From Physcomitrium patens (Eukaryota > Streptophyta > Bryopsida > Funariales > Funariaceae): a DNA stretch of 64,000 bases. How positions within the stretch are numbered: position 1 is the first letter of the stretch; each line of letters starts with the position of its first letter. The position numbers were made by a program, and so were the translations under genes. The stretch spans positions 1,608,974 through 1,672,973 of the forward strand of contig NC_037271.1 of assembly GCF_000002425.4 (NCBI RefSeq). The letters run 5' to 3'. The notes under the pieces are model-generated. The model was not told the DNA's origin and did no database searches. It saw nothing but the letters and a program-made list of their open reading frames with translations. This document shows, piece by piece, positions 48,761 through 60,635 of this stretch.

Positions 48761-49887
48761 TGTTGTTCTCATTGTGTTCAAGCTTCAGTATACCAAAGCA
48801 ATTGAACTAATAAAGGTGGGTTCGAATACAGGAAAAGATTGGTTGTATGAATTGGATCTATTAGTGTCACAATTGACTGTACTCTGGCTATCTGAAATCA
48901 CTTATCAAACTACAAAACACCAAGGCTTACTACTTCTATCTTGATTCAATACATAATCTGTTCTACGACTATCAATTCAACAATACTTCTTTCAGTCGCA
49001 ATTCTTCATAAGTAAATAATAAAAGCAAAGAAAACAAAGAGGTAGCACCAAGTTTATCCTGGCTTATGACTCTCACAGTTTGGCTCTTAGCTTACGACTC
49101 TCACAGTCTGGCCGTCGACTTACTTTCTTCAACCTATTTATCCTACCAAAAAGATGATCCGTCGGCCAGTGGATTCCAAAGATTATGACTCTTTGAATTC
49201 TTAAATATTTATTCCACTAACAACCTACTGTTACCTACTAAACTGCCTAATCATAAGTCTAATTCTTAAGGTTGTGTCACAAACATAATCATGTAAGCTA
49301 GTAATTACATATACAAATAGGTAGAAGTAAGTAAAAATAGATAAAAGTAAGTTAATTCTATAGTATTTAATATAAAAGCTTCCTAGAAGCTTCATAGATG
49401 TTGCTTTGACTTCATAGGTATCTTTAATTGACTTTTTGGATTAGAAACATGGTCAACAAGTTGGCCATGTGCCACATGTTGTTAACTTGAAGATCAAGCT
49501 AACTATGTGGCCCACACGTAGAAAAACTTGCCTTGTAAGTCAAGGCATGTGTCCTACAAAGTCAACACATATTGGAGGTCCTATAGAACGTCGCCACATA
49601 GCCCCTAATTAGATAGTATATATAGAGACAAGAGTGAAGGCTTCTTTACTCTTGTCAACTCCTTTCTTGCTTCTAGTCTAGTTTCAAGGGTCTTTAGTTT
49701 TCTTGTCTTTTGGCAATAGCCATTCCATTTTCTCTTTCAATATATATACTTGTTTATATATATTTTGTTACCTCTCTTTGAGTGAAGGCTCATTTATCTA
49801 AATTGTTTTTTCATCGAGTTCTTGTCCTTGACAGGTTGTCAATAATCAGCTAGTAACTTACCACAAAGTTTATTTACCTATTCTACA
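48761..49887 (-). repeat. element B2, 5' LTR (563 bp after removing the inserted solo LTR; two 28-bp units)
   Basis: It starts TGTTGTTCTC, ends TATTCTACA, and is interrupted at 49275-49833. About one base in nine differs from the 3' LTR over the first 150 compared bases. Confidence 0.88.
49275..49833 (+). mobile_element. family-A solo LTR inserted in the B2 LTR
   Basis: A 559-bp sequence begins TGTCACAAAC and ends CCTTGACA (perfect TGTC...GACA), flanked by perfect 5-bp duplications GGTTG (49270-49274 and 49834-49838). The uninterrupted target AAGGTTGTCAATA is seen in other family-B LTRs (about 28940, 33244, 44521). The internal region was lost, presumably by LTR-LTR recombination. Confidence 0.96.
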
Positions 49888-49892
49888 CATAT

Positions 49893-50340
49893 TTGCTACT
49901 CGATTGTCTTTCCTCTCAACATGCCTAAATTTTAGATTTAGTGATTTGATATAAGCAATCTTTCTTAACATTAGAATATTTGGTGTTGTATAATTGGTAA
50001 TTATTCTAAATAAAGGCAAACAATCTATTTTAATTACCACCATAGCTCCAATTAAATAATCCTTTTCAGCTTTCATAGCTGAAACATCTCCCCATAGTTT
50101 CCTTTTTACCTATGAACATGCACGTTGGTGTGTACTTAAAACTTTAGTTCTAAATCGCACTGCAAATCTATGTCCATTTGAGTCATCTTGACCTACAGTC
50201 TATCCAATGGCAATCGGACTAGTATCCATAGTAAGAATTACTGGTCTATTGCACTTATAATCAACCTTCCCTAATACTAGAGGCGATATCAATAATGTCT
50301 TCAATCTTTGCATTACTTTAACATACTTTTCTTCCTATTT
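49893..50340 (-). pseudogene. element C1 RNase H, right side of the B2 insertion
   Basis: The frame at 49870-50076 shows VKYK-like RNase H pieces ending HVERKDNRVANM, the conserved end of the Ty3/gypsy domain; the last codons come from the insertion boundary. The upstream part (to 50340) is interrupted by stops. Confidence 0.75.
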
Positions 50341-50343
50341 AAT

Positions 50344-51138
50344 TTAATAGCCCTTGCATAACAGTTCATACAATGAATCCGTTATGTGAGCATAATGAGG
50401 AATCCAAATACGATAAAATATACATGTACCTAAAAACCTACAAACCTCTGTTAAAAAACTAAAATCCTCTTTCATTCTTCCAATCGCATCAAGCTTAGTC
50501 AGATCTGGTTTTTTTCCATAAAATCGACACAAATGTCCAACAATCACAACTGCTTGTATTCCAAATGTAGATTTTGTACCCAATAATGTAAGATGAACTT
50601 CTCCAAGCTGAGTCAATGTTTTTTTTTAAATCTTATATATGATGAGTAACATACTTGCGACAACCCCTCTTATCTAAAGTTTCATCCTTGTCTTCTTCTT
50701 TGCACCCTTTTATAAGAACATCATCTAGAAAAAACATAATCTTTTCAAGAATAAAATCTCTCAAAACCTTATTCATCTTGTTCATCATATGTGCAACTGA
50801 GTTGATTGCGCCCTGAGAAAGAATACACATTCTAACTAATCCAAGTGGTGTTCTCATTGTTGTCATATCTCTACTTCTTTTTTCAAGTTGAAATTGGTCA
50901 TAGCCCTAATATAATCATCCATTGAATAGATTACCCTTTCTGCAAACGCCTCAACAAATTCATCTACTACATGCCCAATTCTTGTATTTCTCATAGTTAT
51001 TGCATTCACTAGTTGCATATCTTGAATAAAATGGAATGACTCATTTTTCTTAGGTATTGTAAACCATTGACTAGAATATGGTCCAAAAGAGGGCTCCAAA
51101 ATCTTCATCTTCATCTTTTCTTTTAATAATTCTACCAA
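50344..51138 (-). pseudogene. element C1 reverse transcriptase, decayed
   Basis: Three frames cover the enzyme. At 50863-51138 are PSFGPYSSQWFTIPKKN and VIYSMDDYIRA (where TAMDL-SGYHQ-type sequence is expected). At 50633-50866 are MRTPLGLVRMCILSQGAINS and IMFFLDDVLIKG, a recognisable LDDV catalytic box. At 50344-50616 is the thumb/connection (VCRFLGTCIFYRIWIPHYA). Stops lie between them. Confidence 0.85.
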
Positions 51139-52161
51139 GCTAAATAAATATGCTCTTGATATTAGAATTGGCCTTAGATTCTAAGGTATATGTGGTAAAG
51201 TAAAAATAACCATAGGCATTATAATATTTGGATCCACACACCGAATTTCATAAGATTTAAAGGCAAATGATCTACCATTTTTTGCGAACATTTCTTTGAA
51301 GTAATTTCTTCTAGCAATAAAGAACCATCAAAATCAATTTTTAATTCTTCAAAAGTCTATTTAGTAAACTTGAGACTAATATTCCTTGGATCCCTCAAGT
51401 TCCTTTCTCTTGATACTTCTTCCATTTGTTCTTTAAAATCTTTTGGCAAAGGTCTAGCAACCGGTTTAAGTTTCTTATCCACTGTCTAATATTTTGTCTC
51501 AACTATAATCTTTGGTACTTGAAAAGATTCAATCATATCATAAACTTCTCTTGAATGAATTGATATAACTTTATCATCATTACCTAATCCAATAGATGCA
51601 ATCAATTCCAAAGGATCCTTCAGTCTATTTTCTTCATAAATACCAATAATCTTTTCATTATCTTTTAATATTCCTAATCTATATAATTCTTTTTCAACAG
51701 TACTTAATTCTTTCTTCTTTTTTTTTTTAAATCATCAATCTTTTTATACATAATGCTTCCATTTTCAAAAATATCAATAAATCTTCTATTAAAGGTACCT
51801 ACATCTTGCAAGAATATTTCTCTTTCTGTACCTCTATAATCTCACTTTATAGTGGTACCCCAAAAAAATCCTTGTATTCTTCAACAACCCTTGGCAATGG
51901 ATTTTCTCTCAATTTGTCTCGATTTTGCTCATGATTTGGAGGCACAATCAAAAATAATACTGCCTTCCTTCCATCGTCACTACAAATTCATGCATAAGCT
52001 GAACCATCATCAAATACCTTTGTTTCCATCCAAGTTGCAATAATATATGGTTGCCCAAAAATAATAAGATAAGATATTGCATCTTGAACAAAAAAATTTT
52101 GTTCCATTGCAACATCACCAATCTAAATTTTTACATCTGGGTAAGCACCATATAACTCCCC
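51139..52161 (-). pseudogene. element C1 protease-reverse transcriptase linker
   Basis: No long frame remains. The stretch occupies the place of the linker between protease and reverse transcriptase. The 63-codon + frame at 51852-52043 is antisense. Confidence 0.45.
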
Positions 52162-52518
52162 TCATGTATTATTGGCTGTTCGTATTGCCCATTCATGCTC
52201 CATATCAATTGGCCATCTTTGCTTCATATAAAGATCTTTAGACACAAGGTTTATCTCTGAATTATGGTCAATCAAAGTAACAACTAGCTTGTCCATATCT
52301 CCAATCTTCACTAATGCCTTTGTAGTTACTCTAGCCCAATGCTTTTGAGTATAATAACTTGAAATCTCTCTATCCTTATTATCTTGATCATTAAAGTATA
52401 TTCTTTGATTATAACTCCTCCCTTCATTTGCTAATTGTTTGTAACAATTATCAAATACATCTTTTTCACCTTCATATATATGTGCATCAATAACATGATT
52501 CAATCCAGCTTCTCCCAT
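52162..52518 (-). pseudogene. element C1 aspartic protease
   Basis: A 118-codon frame contains HWARVTTKALVKIGDMDKLV and then VTLIDHNSEINLVSKDLYMK, the retropepsin pattern (A-(I/L)-D-(S/T)G-E--(I/L)). Here DHN replaces D(S/T)G; related plant elements often have DHG at this place. A frame break separates it from the reverse transcriptase. Confidence 0.75.
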
Positions 52519-52530
52519 TAATTACCTCTT

Positions 52531-54316
52531 TTATTTAATATTGTCAATAATAACATCATAGAATTCTTTCTTGGTAATTCCTAAAATTTCTTTCAATATA
52601 AACTCAATCTTGGCATTGAGCACACATTCTTCAAGTACTCCCTTTAAATCTGTTGTTGCTTCAATATCAAAGAGTAGTTTATAAGTTGTTAATTTATCTT
52701 TATTTTTTATCTTCTTTATTTTTTCTTCTGATATTGTTGAAATATCCATTGTATGCAATTCTTATGAAGCCGCTGCACAAGCCTTATCTCTTCAAATTTA
52801 CCTCTTAGAAGAAATTTTTTCTCTTGAATCATCAAAATTTCCTCTCCTCTTTTCTTCCATTAAAGCTTCATATTGACTTTTAGTAATATATTCATGTACT
52901 GACAAAGCTTCTACAAGATCCATCCAACCTGTGGCACCACAAATTGTTGCAGCAATTCTTAATAAAGCTTTCGGTGACATCTTCTCTTTTTGCATTGTAG
53001 AAATGACAGAAGATCAAAGTCCACTTGGTTGAATATTTCCAACAAAATTCTATCTACTATCATTATCCACCCTAGTTCCATAACTTGCAGCTTCCATTGC
53101 CGCAATTCTATGTCTTGCCAAATAATCTTTAACCAATGCTTTCATGCCTCCTTTACCAAAATTGGTTTGGAGAAGATCACTAATATCTTTCAATGCAACC
53201 TTCCCATCTTTCCAATAAACAATGCCTTGTTGTATCATCTCATCAAATTCACTACAATCTTTTCAGAATGAAAATCATCATCATACCAAATTCATCTTTA
53301 TACATATCCTTATTTAAAAGTAGCCTTTAAACTTATTCTAGAAGTCTTTTCTTCAAGCCTTGCAAGTTTGATTTGAAGATCTTGCATCCCTCATACAATC
53401 TCCTCAAGTTCCATATCTTCTTTCTTTGGTGTAGTTAATGGAGGTTGGACAACAGGCACAATCAATCGTGTAGTGGACATTAGGGTCTTTGATACTTGTA
53501 CCACTCTTTGAGCACCAAACCTATCCTTTATCCTTTTTTTTTAGCAAGTAATCTAATAGCATCTTCAACAGCTCTCCACTTTGTTGTCAATCCTTCGTCT
53601 TCTTCTTTATCTTTAAGAAGAACCTATGACTTCTCATATAATTTTCCATCAGCAGCTTGAAGAAACAAATCAACCTTATTTGGTTCCAATGTTAATTTTT
53701 CCATTTTTGATAATTGAGAAAATTCTCTTTCAAATTTTCTTAATAATTCTATAGCTTACAAATTTTTATTAAGTCATTCAATCCATTCCAAGAATGATTT
53801 CTTAGTAACTCGATCAATATCCTCCAAAAAATACTCATCTTTCAACGCATGTAAAAATACCTCCCATGAACTTCCAAATTCTTCCATAATAGACCTTATA
53901 TGCTCTCTTATTTCTAGTACCATAGCAAGCTCAAATAATTAAATCATCTCCTTCTCAAAAACGTGATTCAATTCCATCTCCCATACATAATATCTTAAAT
54001 ATTTGAAAATATTCCTCCTATCAAATTGGTCAACCTTCTAAACCACTGCTTGCAATGCTTTGGTTGACAAAGCCTCTTTGTGATCATTGCCTTGTTGTTG
54101 TTGTATAAATAACTTAAATGCTTGAAATATTTTTACAGTATTTGGATCGAAGTACATACCTTGTTCACCAATAGAAATCCTACTTAAAGTAGTGCTTGAA
54201 GATCCACTTGCAATTCTACCTGAAGCTCCATCAAAAAGTCCAAATTCAACTTTCTTACTTTTTTGTGCCATCAATTTCAAATAACCACAAATATAATCCA
54301 ATATCTTCCACCCCAA
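52531..54316 (-). pseudogene. element C1 gag, broken
   Basis: The N-terminal frame (54038-54316) includes SKKVEFGLFDGASGRIASGS, then ISIGEQGMYFDPNTVKIFQA and FIQQQQGNDHKEALSTKALQ. After a stop, pieces such as FGSSWEVFLHALKDEYFLED follow. C-terminal frames at 53050-53238, 52798-52995 and 52531-52758 include NFGKGGMKALVKDYLARHR and GATGWMDLVEALSVHEYI. This is a long gag with no obvious zinc knuckle in the readable parts. Confidence 0.7.
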
Positions 54317-54341
54317 ACTTTTACGTCAAGTTCACCATTTA

Positions 54342-55655
54342 TGTCGTATTCCATATTGTCTTACTCAAGAATGCACCGGGCACCTCACTATGGAAGGTGA
54401 GATTGTATTTCACAAGTATCCAAAAAACCCTAATAGGTTTTATCCATACAAGAAGAATATAATCTGAATTTCAATTTAAAAGTACTAAAAATACTCTTCT
54501 TAGTAGCCTTAACCATATATAAATCCCAATTACCTTGTTACTTTCATATTTAAGTAATTTAGAATTTTCTTATAGCCCCAATCCTAATCAATGAGCTTTA
54601 ATAAGCTGTAGCATCCAATCCGAATGTCCACATGATTTAAAATTTTGCATAAAATTGTCAATGTAAGTTTTCTATATGCTTAAGAATTTTTAGTCCAATC
54701 CAACTTACAGATTGTGAAAAAACCTCCAAAAATTGTACTAATGTCACTTGGCTGCCAACTTGAAAAGTGAAGCAAAAATCCTAGCAATGATTTCTCTCTT
54801 TCCAACCATTAACTTCAACTCAAAATTGATATGTAGCTTGATCTTTAAATCTTTCAACACCATGCCAAATTTCACTTGAATCCAACTAATTGATCTCTAG
54901 ATATCATAGAAATCCTACACAACCTCAAACTGCCAACTTTTGAAACCTTTTTGTACTAAAAACTAGATATCTCTAAACCACGTTGTTAGATTATTACAAA
55001 ATTTTGTATAAATTTAGTACACCCAATAATCCAAATATTATCAAATTTTTAATTATAGATGTTATACCAATTATACAAACTAGCTAAAATTTCTAGCCCT
55101 AATTATTTCATATAAAACCTAAATCACCAATACAAACCTTGAATTTGAATAATAATTTTTAAGTCCTCAAAAATCCTTCTAAAGTAATCCTTACATCTTT
55201 GAAAAGAACTTTAAGCTAGCTTTCAAACCCTAACCTCCGATCTTCAAATGACTCTCTATTTTGCCCTAAACCATCATTTTAGTAGCCAAAGGTTTGATTT
55301 TGATCCTATCTCACAAACGGTTGACCTCCGAGTATCAATCTAACCTATCCTAAGGTTTTTTCAGCCCAATCCTACTTTCAACTTAACCATAGTACCAACT
55401 ATACTAATTATTTACCTATTCTAACTTGATTTTATTAATTTATGGTCTTTCTAAGGTAATAGAAGAGTCTCTATAACCTAGAAGGTAAAATTATTAACTA
55501 ACCTTCAACCTATTAATTATTAAGATGAGGAAATAAACTAAGAGGCTTTTATAAAAGCCATGTTTAGATACCTCAAATTATAATTGAAGTAAGATAATTA
55601 GATATTAATTAGAAATTCAAGTTTGATTACAATTTTACTATATAGTCATATTACA
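54342..55655 (-). repeat. element C1, 5' LTR (1,314 bp)
   Basis: Partner of 41085-42398. On the minus strand it is followed by TAAATGGTGAACTTGACG, where TGGTGAACTTGACG may be the primer-binding site. Confidence 0.93.
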
Positions 55656-55872
55656 ACACAACAACGCTTATCATAATATTTATTATAATTTACAATAAAT
55701 ACTGTAGCTACTATATTAAGAATATAACAGAAAAAAAATTAATCTTCTCTCATTTTCTTTGTATATTAGAAATAACCATATCAATAGACTCTCTCTTATG
55801 TGTTTGTGTGTATTTTATATTTGTGCACATTACTTCTAGCTACTCTTATCTCTCTCTAAAATATCCTCAACA

Positions 55873-55883
55873 TGTTATCAGCA
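55873..55883 (+). other. primer-binding site of the copia element
   Basis: TGTTATCAGCA, preceded by CAACA, resembles the initiator-Met tRNA type site (TGGTATCAGAGC) used by many plant copia elements. Confidence 0.65.
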
Positions 55884-55944
55884 TAATTGCTCTCATGCAC
55901 TAGTCTTAGTTCTTAAAAACTTATGTGTACTTTATCCTTTACTT

Positions 55945-56192
55945 TCTCCTTGTTTTTTTTTTTCTTTTTCTAACTTGCTATTGTTGTTGTCTTGTATTAT
56001 TGTTGTACTATTGCTATTGCTGTGCTGCTGCTCCTACTTTGCTATGTTGTTATTATGTTGTGCTGCTATATTATTGTTGTGTTGTATTGTATTGTATTGC
56101 TGTATTGTTGCTCTAGTACTGCTGAGCTATATTACTCGTGTCCTGCACTCTATCATGTTGTTGTGCTACTGCTATGTTGTATTGCGCCACAT
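55945..56192 (+). repeat. low-complexity TTG/CTG-rich leader
   Basis: Irregular runs of TTG, CTG and TAT triplets. Overlapping hydrophobic frames here arise from this composition. Confidence 0.7.
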
Positions 56193-56413
56193 CTTGCCAT
56201 CAATTGCCACTTACTACTGCCAAACTATCGCACCTTGCTATCATGTGTCACATCTTGCAACCAACTATCGTACCTTGCCACTGATTGCTATACCTTGTTG
56301 TTGTTTGCCGTATCCTGCTATTAATTGTTGCATCCTACCATTGTCTGCTACATCCTACCATTGATTAATGTACCTTATTGCCGAATTGCTGAGCCTTGCT
56401 GCAATCCACCGCA
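56193..56413 (+). repeat. tandem repeat of about 20 bp, about 11 degenerate copies
   Basis: Units follow CTTGCCATTGATTGCYRYAC with variation; the pattern starts at CTTGCCATCAATTGCC and ends before the AT-rich stretch at 56415. It lies between the primer-binding site and gag of the copia element. Confidence 0.8.
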
Positions 56414-56579
56414 TATTCTTATTTTGTGAAAAAAATTAAAAATCAAAAATCTCCTAAAATTTTTAACATTTTTTATTTTAAGTTTCAACTTTATCATTTT
56501 ATCTGCTATTACATTGCAAGGTGCATTTTATTCAACTTTTTCTACTTGATCACATATTTTTGTTCATAGATTATTTATA

Positions 56580-57450
56580 ATGAATACTTCAACATCTCCA
56601 ATTACCTCTACTATATTTTTAATTATTATCACTATATCTCAATATTTTTAAGCTTTTTTATTTCTATCATTAGCTATTGATAGAAATAATTATCTATCAT
56701 AGACAAAAATGGTAAAAGTAAATTTATTTGTAGAACAACTCTTGGATGTAATTTATTTTAAAGAATCTCTTACTATAAGTACTTCAATTCTTCTTGCTAT
56801 CCATTGGAAACTACTTCTTTTCTTTTGTTGTCATCTTGTACCTACATTACAATATCAATATTTGAAAATGAAAGATCCAACCAAGCTTTGGAAGAATCTT
56901 AAATCTAGGTTTGATCATGAAAAGACCATTTTTCTTCCATATGCACACTATGGTTGGACATATTTACGTCTCTTGGATATTCCAAATTTAAATCCTTTCA
57001 ATAGTAAGATGTATCATATTATCTCATAACTACGATTATGTAGATAAAACATCTTTGAAGAAGAAATGATTGAAAAAACTCTCTCTACATTTCTTCCCAC
57101 ATTTCTTATGCTTATACAATAATATAGGAACATGAAATTTCAAAGTCATCCTGATTACATATCTTCTCTTCATCTTGTAGCAAAATAAAATGAGCTACTC
57201 TTGCATAATGTAAAAGCTTGTCCTATTAGAACCATAGTTCCAAAATCTCATGTACTTAATATTTCAAAGTCTAAGAAAAAATTATATAAACATAGAAAAA
57301 GTGCTTATAAGTACCAATTAGTTATGATCATGACCATTTCTATCCATATGAAAAGAATAAATATTCTATAATTAATTATAATAGAAAAAAAAATTAAAGA
57401 TGTGTTCTTGTCATAAATGTGGAAAAATTGGACATTCAGCACATACATGC
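56580..57450 (+). pseudogene. copia gag with zinc knuckle
   Basis: An ATG at 56580 opens the region. The frame at 56709-57029 contains MKDPTKLWKNLKSRFDHEKT, typical of copia gag. Downstream pieces (EEEMIEKTLSTF, NELLLHNVKACPI) follow in order. An intact CX2CX4HX4C knuckle, CHKCGKIGHSAHTC, lies at 57409-57450. Confidence 0.85.
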
Positions 57451-57599
57451 CATATTTTAGAATACTTTATTAAAATGTTCCAAAAAAATAAGAAACTTTG
57501 AATTAAGGCTCATAATGTTCATACTATAGATGCATCCATGTATTGAATTGGTGTTGATCATTTGGAAGCTTATATAAATGATAAAACCTCTAATAATGA

Positions 57600-58740
57600 G
57601 TCAAATGATGTACACATTGATTTTGTAACAATACATACTATCTTGCATAATAGACGGTTTTTTATTTAAAAATCTTCAACTTGGCAAACTAGAAATTTGA
57701 TGACTATGGTTGAAGCAAATGAATTTTGTTTTTAAAAGAGACTAGTGATGGTAAAATTGCCTATAGACTCTATTATAAAATACAAACTTGAAATATTTAC
57801 ACTTTTAGCACCTTGGAATCTAATCAATTATAGAGATGTGCATACCAATGGTTATCACCTCTCGATTGTAATTCTAGATAGGTGGGAGATTTTGATTCTT
57901 GCAAAAAACCATAAAGTTGTAAGAAAAGCCTTTGTTGTGACAAATGGTATATATTAGATTGCAATCTGGCCTCCTATTATAATTAATTTTGCATCATCTA
58001 TCACAAAGAATTGTATTTCTCTTTGACATAGAGAATTGGAACATCTAAGATCTATATTATTTTGAAAGATAATTCTATGTATAATTTTGCATAATTTAAG
58101 ACCTATAAATATAGATTCTATAGAATTATATTATATTATATATATATATATATAAAGTAAGATGATTTCTTGGCCTTTAATTTGGAAACTCCTATGAGAA
58201 TTACTACCAATGCTTGAAAGGTTGATGGTAGTATTTGTAGTCTTATTAATCTAATATTTGGACTATTTTATTATTTTTTGATCCTTGTCGATGCATCATG
58301 CAAATAATCACATATTTCATTATTATCAATTCAAAATATGGTATTTGCTAATCTTTTATTGATTTTGATTCATTAATCATTAATTGTATTATTGATCTAT
58401 CAACTAGTACATTATTATATGCACATTTTTAAAATCATCGTTTTGAAGAGAACATATTTCTATCTCTTCAAAGAAGAATATTTAATAAACAAAGAAATAT
58501 AGTACTTGTATTTGGAGCATCAAAAATATTTACAATGAATCTTGATCCTAGAACATCTTTGGCTAAAATTGAAGTTGCCAAGATTTTATATCTAAAACGG
58601 ATCACAAATGAAACATATGATGGCTTCAATGAAGCACCTTAGATTACAAGAGTTCTAATTCATAAGGCTTAGAATAAACCTACTCAGATTGCAATGTCAT
58701 TAAATAATATATCTTAGGTTAAAATATCAAAAATTAAAAT
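57600..58740 (+). pseudogene. copia protease and integrase, decayed
   Basis: The frame at 57745-57957 holds the protease end and pre-integrase part (LAPWNLINYRDVHTNGYHL). The preceding protease Asp region reads FVTIHTIL (family form DSATTHTIL), so the catalytic Asp-Ser pair is lost. Integrase pieces such as FLILVDASCK and LLSIQNMVFANLL follow. A large part of the integrase is missing or unreadable. Confidence 0.7.
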
Positions 58741-59039
58741 GACTTGTAGACCAGATAAGCAACCACAACAGAGGGTTATAACATGTAGTGATTCTGATAT
58801 TATTTCTATAGAAGTTCTTACTAAACCTATGGAACCATTGGTTAATGATGATATGTCTATGCAAATTATATCTTCACTTCATACAATAAAAAATCTTAAA
58901 ATTAGAAAGAATAAAACAAAGTTGAATACAAAATGATTTGTTCTATATTGTGCTACAAACAACATTTGGGATAAACCATCTATTATAATAGATGAATCAT
59001 TTGCACTCATGATTCTAGGAGTTCTTTCTTATGAAAAAG

Positions 59040-60070
59040 AGAATTCTAAACCTCAAACCATCTAGGAAGCAATGTGTCACTCTAACTAATTAAAATGAAA
59101 AACTACCATCAAAAAAAAATATGCTTCTTTGCATAAGAGGAAAGTCTTTGGTCTAATTGTAGAAACTCTTACTTCTTTCTATGTGGGATATAAGATGGTA
59201 TTGATATGGAAGAAAGATGCTAAAGATCAAATAATTACTATAAAAATCATCTTATTGTCTAAAGATTTACTCAACAATTTGGCATTGATTATGAATCTAT
59301 ATATTTTTTAGTCATGGATTCAATTACATTCCAATATATTATTGGAATGAAAATTCATGCCACCCTTGAGGTGTGTCTCATGGATGTGATAATTGCATAT
59401 TTATATGGATCTCTTAATGTAAATATTTATATGAAAGTTCCACATGGTTTGGAAAAAGGAACTTCAAATGCACGTGTTCCAAGATAATATTATGGTATTA
59501 AATTACAGAAGATCCTATATGGTCTAAAATAATTTGGAGGCATGTAGTATCAATGTCTTCAAGATTATTTAATTATAAATAAGTTTGTAAGTAATCCACT
59601 AATCTCTTGATTGTTTATCAAACAAGATAAAATTAGTTTTGTGATCATCACTATATATATTAATGTTCTTAATCTAGTAAATATTAGATCTGCATGCATT
59701 ACAGCTACTAACCTATTTATCTGTGAGTTTGAAATAAAAATACTAAGAAAAATAACTTTTTGCATTGGTTTCAGATTATGCATCTTATAAATAGTGGCAT
59801 TTTTCTCTACCAATTAAAGTATATTAAACAAATGTTATGGAGATTCAATATGATTGATGCCTATCCATTATTAACTCCAATGGTTGAGTATAGTCATAAT
59901 GGTCATAATCCATACTATCCATATAAAGAGGAGGAACAAATATTAGAAGATCAATATCCATACCTCGTAGCAATTGGAGTACTTTTATATTTAGTCACAT
60001 CTATAAGACCAAATATTACATTTACAATTAGTGTCCTTCCAAGACATAATATATTTTCAATACTATAACA
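59040..60070 (+). pseudogene. copia reverse transcriptase, decayed
   Basis: Motifs in order are LHKRKVFGLIVETL, VGYKMVLIWKKDAKDQII, AYLYGSLNVNIYMKVPHGL and, in the frame at 59760-60068, QLKYIKQMLWRFNMIDAYP and GVLLYLVTSIRPNI. Several frameshifts and stops split them. Confidence 0.82.
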
Positions 60071-60119
60071 TTGGAATGGTATCAAATATTTATTATGTTA
60101 TTTAAAAGCTACTAAAGAT

Positions 60120-60635
60120 TTGAGATTATACTACTTACGATTTACAGATCCAAAATTAGTTGGATATTTTGATGCAAGATATAAATCTGATATTGCAATA
60201 GCTAAATTTCAAATTTACTATGTATTCTTAAGACATAGAGCTGCAATATCATAGAAATTAGTGAAACAAATTATAACTACAACTTCAGCCAACTATGCAA
60301 AAGTTATTGCCTTACATGAAGTATCTCAAGACTATATTTGATTGCAATCAATTGATAAATTCATTCAAATAACTTGTGGACTTTCATATGATGATTCTCT
60401 AATTATCTTGTATGAAGATAATAGTTCTTGTGTTGCACAAATGCAAGTTGATTTGATTAAAGGCAATAGGACAAAGCATATTGATCCAAAATATTTTAGT
60501 TATATCCATGAGTTGATTATTGATCTACTGCTTAAGATCAAGAAAATTGAATTTGCAAATAACCTTGTTGATTTCTTCACCAAAGCTCTTCCTTTGTGCA
60601 ACCATTGCCATCTTACTTATGGCATTGGCATATAG
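60120..60635 (+). pseudogene. copia RNase H, decayed
   Basis: The frame at 60342-60635 carries IILYEDNSSCVAQMQVDLIK, NRTKHIDPKYFSYIHEL and NLVDFFTKALPLCNHCHLTY, the standard C-terminal motifs (LYEDNAAC, TKHI-PK-F, ADLFTKALP). Confidence 0.9.

Larger units (their letters stand above)
43986..49887 (-). mobile_element. Ty3/gypsy-like element B2, nested in C1, itself carrying a solo LTR
   Basis: LTRs lie at 43986-44576 (3') and 48761-49887 (5', interrupted by a solo LTR). Target-site duplication is CATGT (43981-43985) / CATAT (49888-49892), one mismatch, and removing the element restores the host RNase H frame. A primer-binding-like site TGGCACCGCTGTCGG lies beside the 5' LTR at about 48742-48757 (minus). 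The interior has gag, protease, reverse transcriptase N-terminus and a coiled-coil-like stretch as in B1. RNase H and integrase are absent. Confidence 0.9.
41085..55655 (-). mobile_element. Ty3/gypsy-like element C1, with nested element B2
   Basis: LTRs of 1,314 bp lie at 41085-42398 (3') and 54342-55655 (5') in minus orientation. Each starts TGTCGTATT and ends ATTACA on the + strand. Read right to left the interior is gag (52.5-54.3 kb), protease (52.16-52.52 kb), reverse transcriptase (about 50.4-51.1 kb), RNase H (49.9-50.3 kb), then, across element B2, the RNase H end and integrase (42.9-44.0 kb). A purine-rich tract GAAGGAGTGGATGTCG abuts the 3' LTR. No clear target-site duplication is visible (GATGC left, ACACA right). 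The frames are broken. Confidence 0.88.

Noticed and set aside
55925..56364. Overlapping Leu/Cys/Val-rich frames that look like membrane proteins
   Set aside because: They are translations of TTG/CTG-rich low-complexity and tandem-repeat DNA in all three frames at once, in the copia leader.
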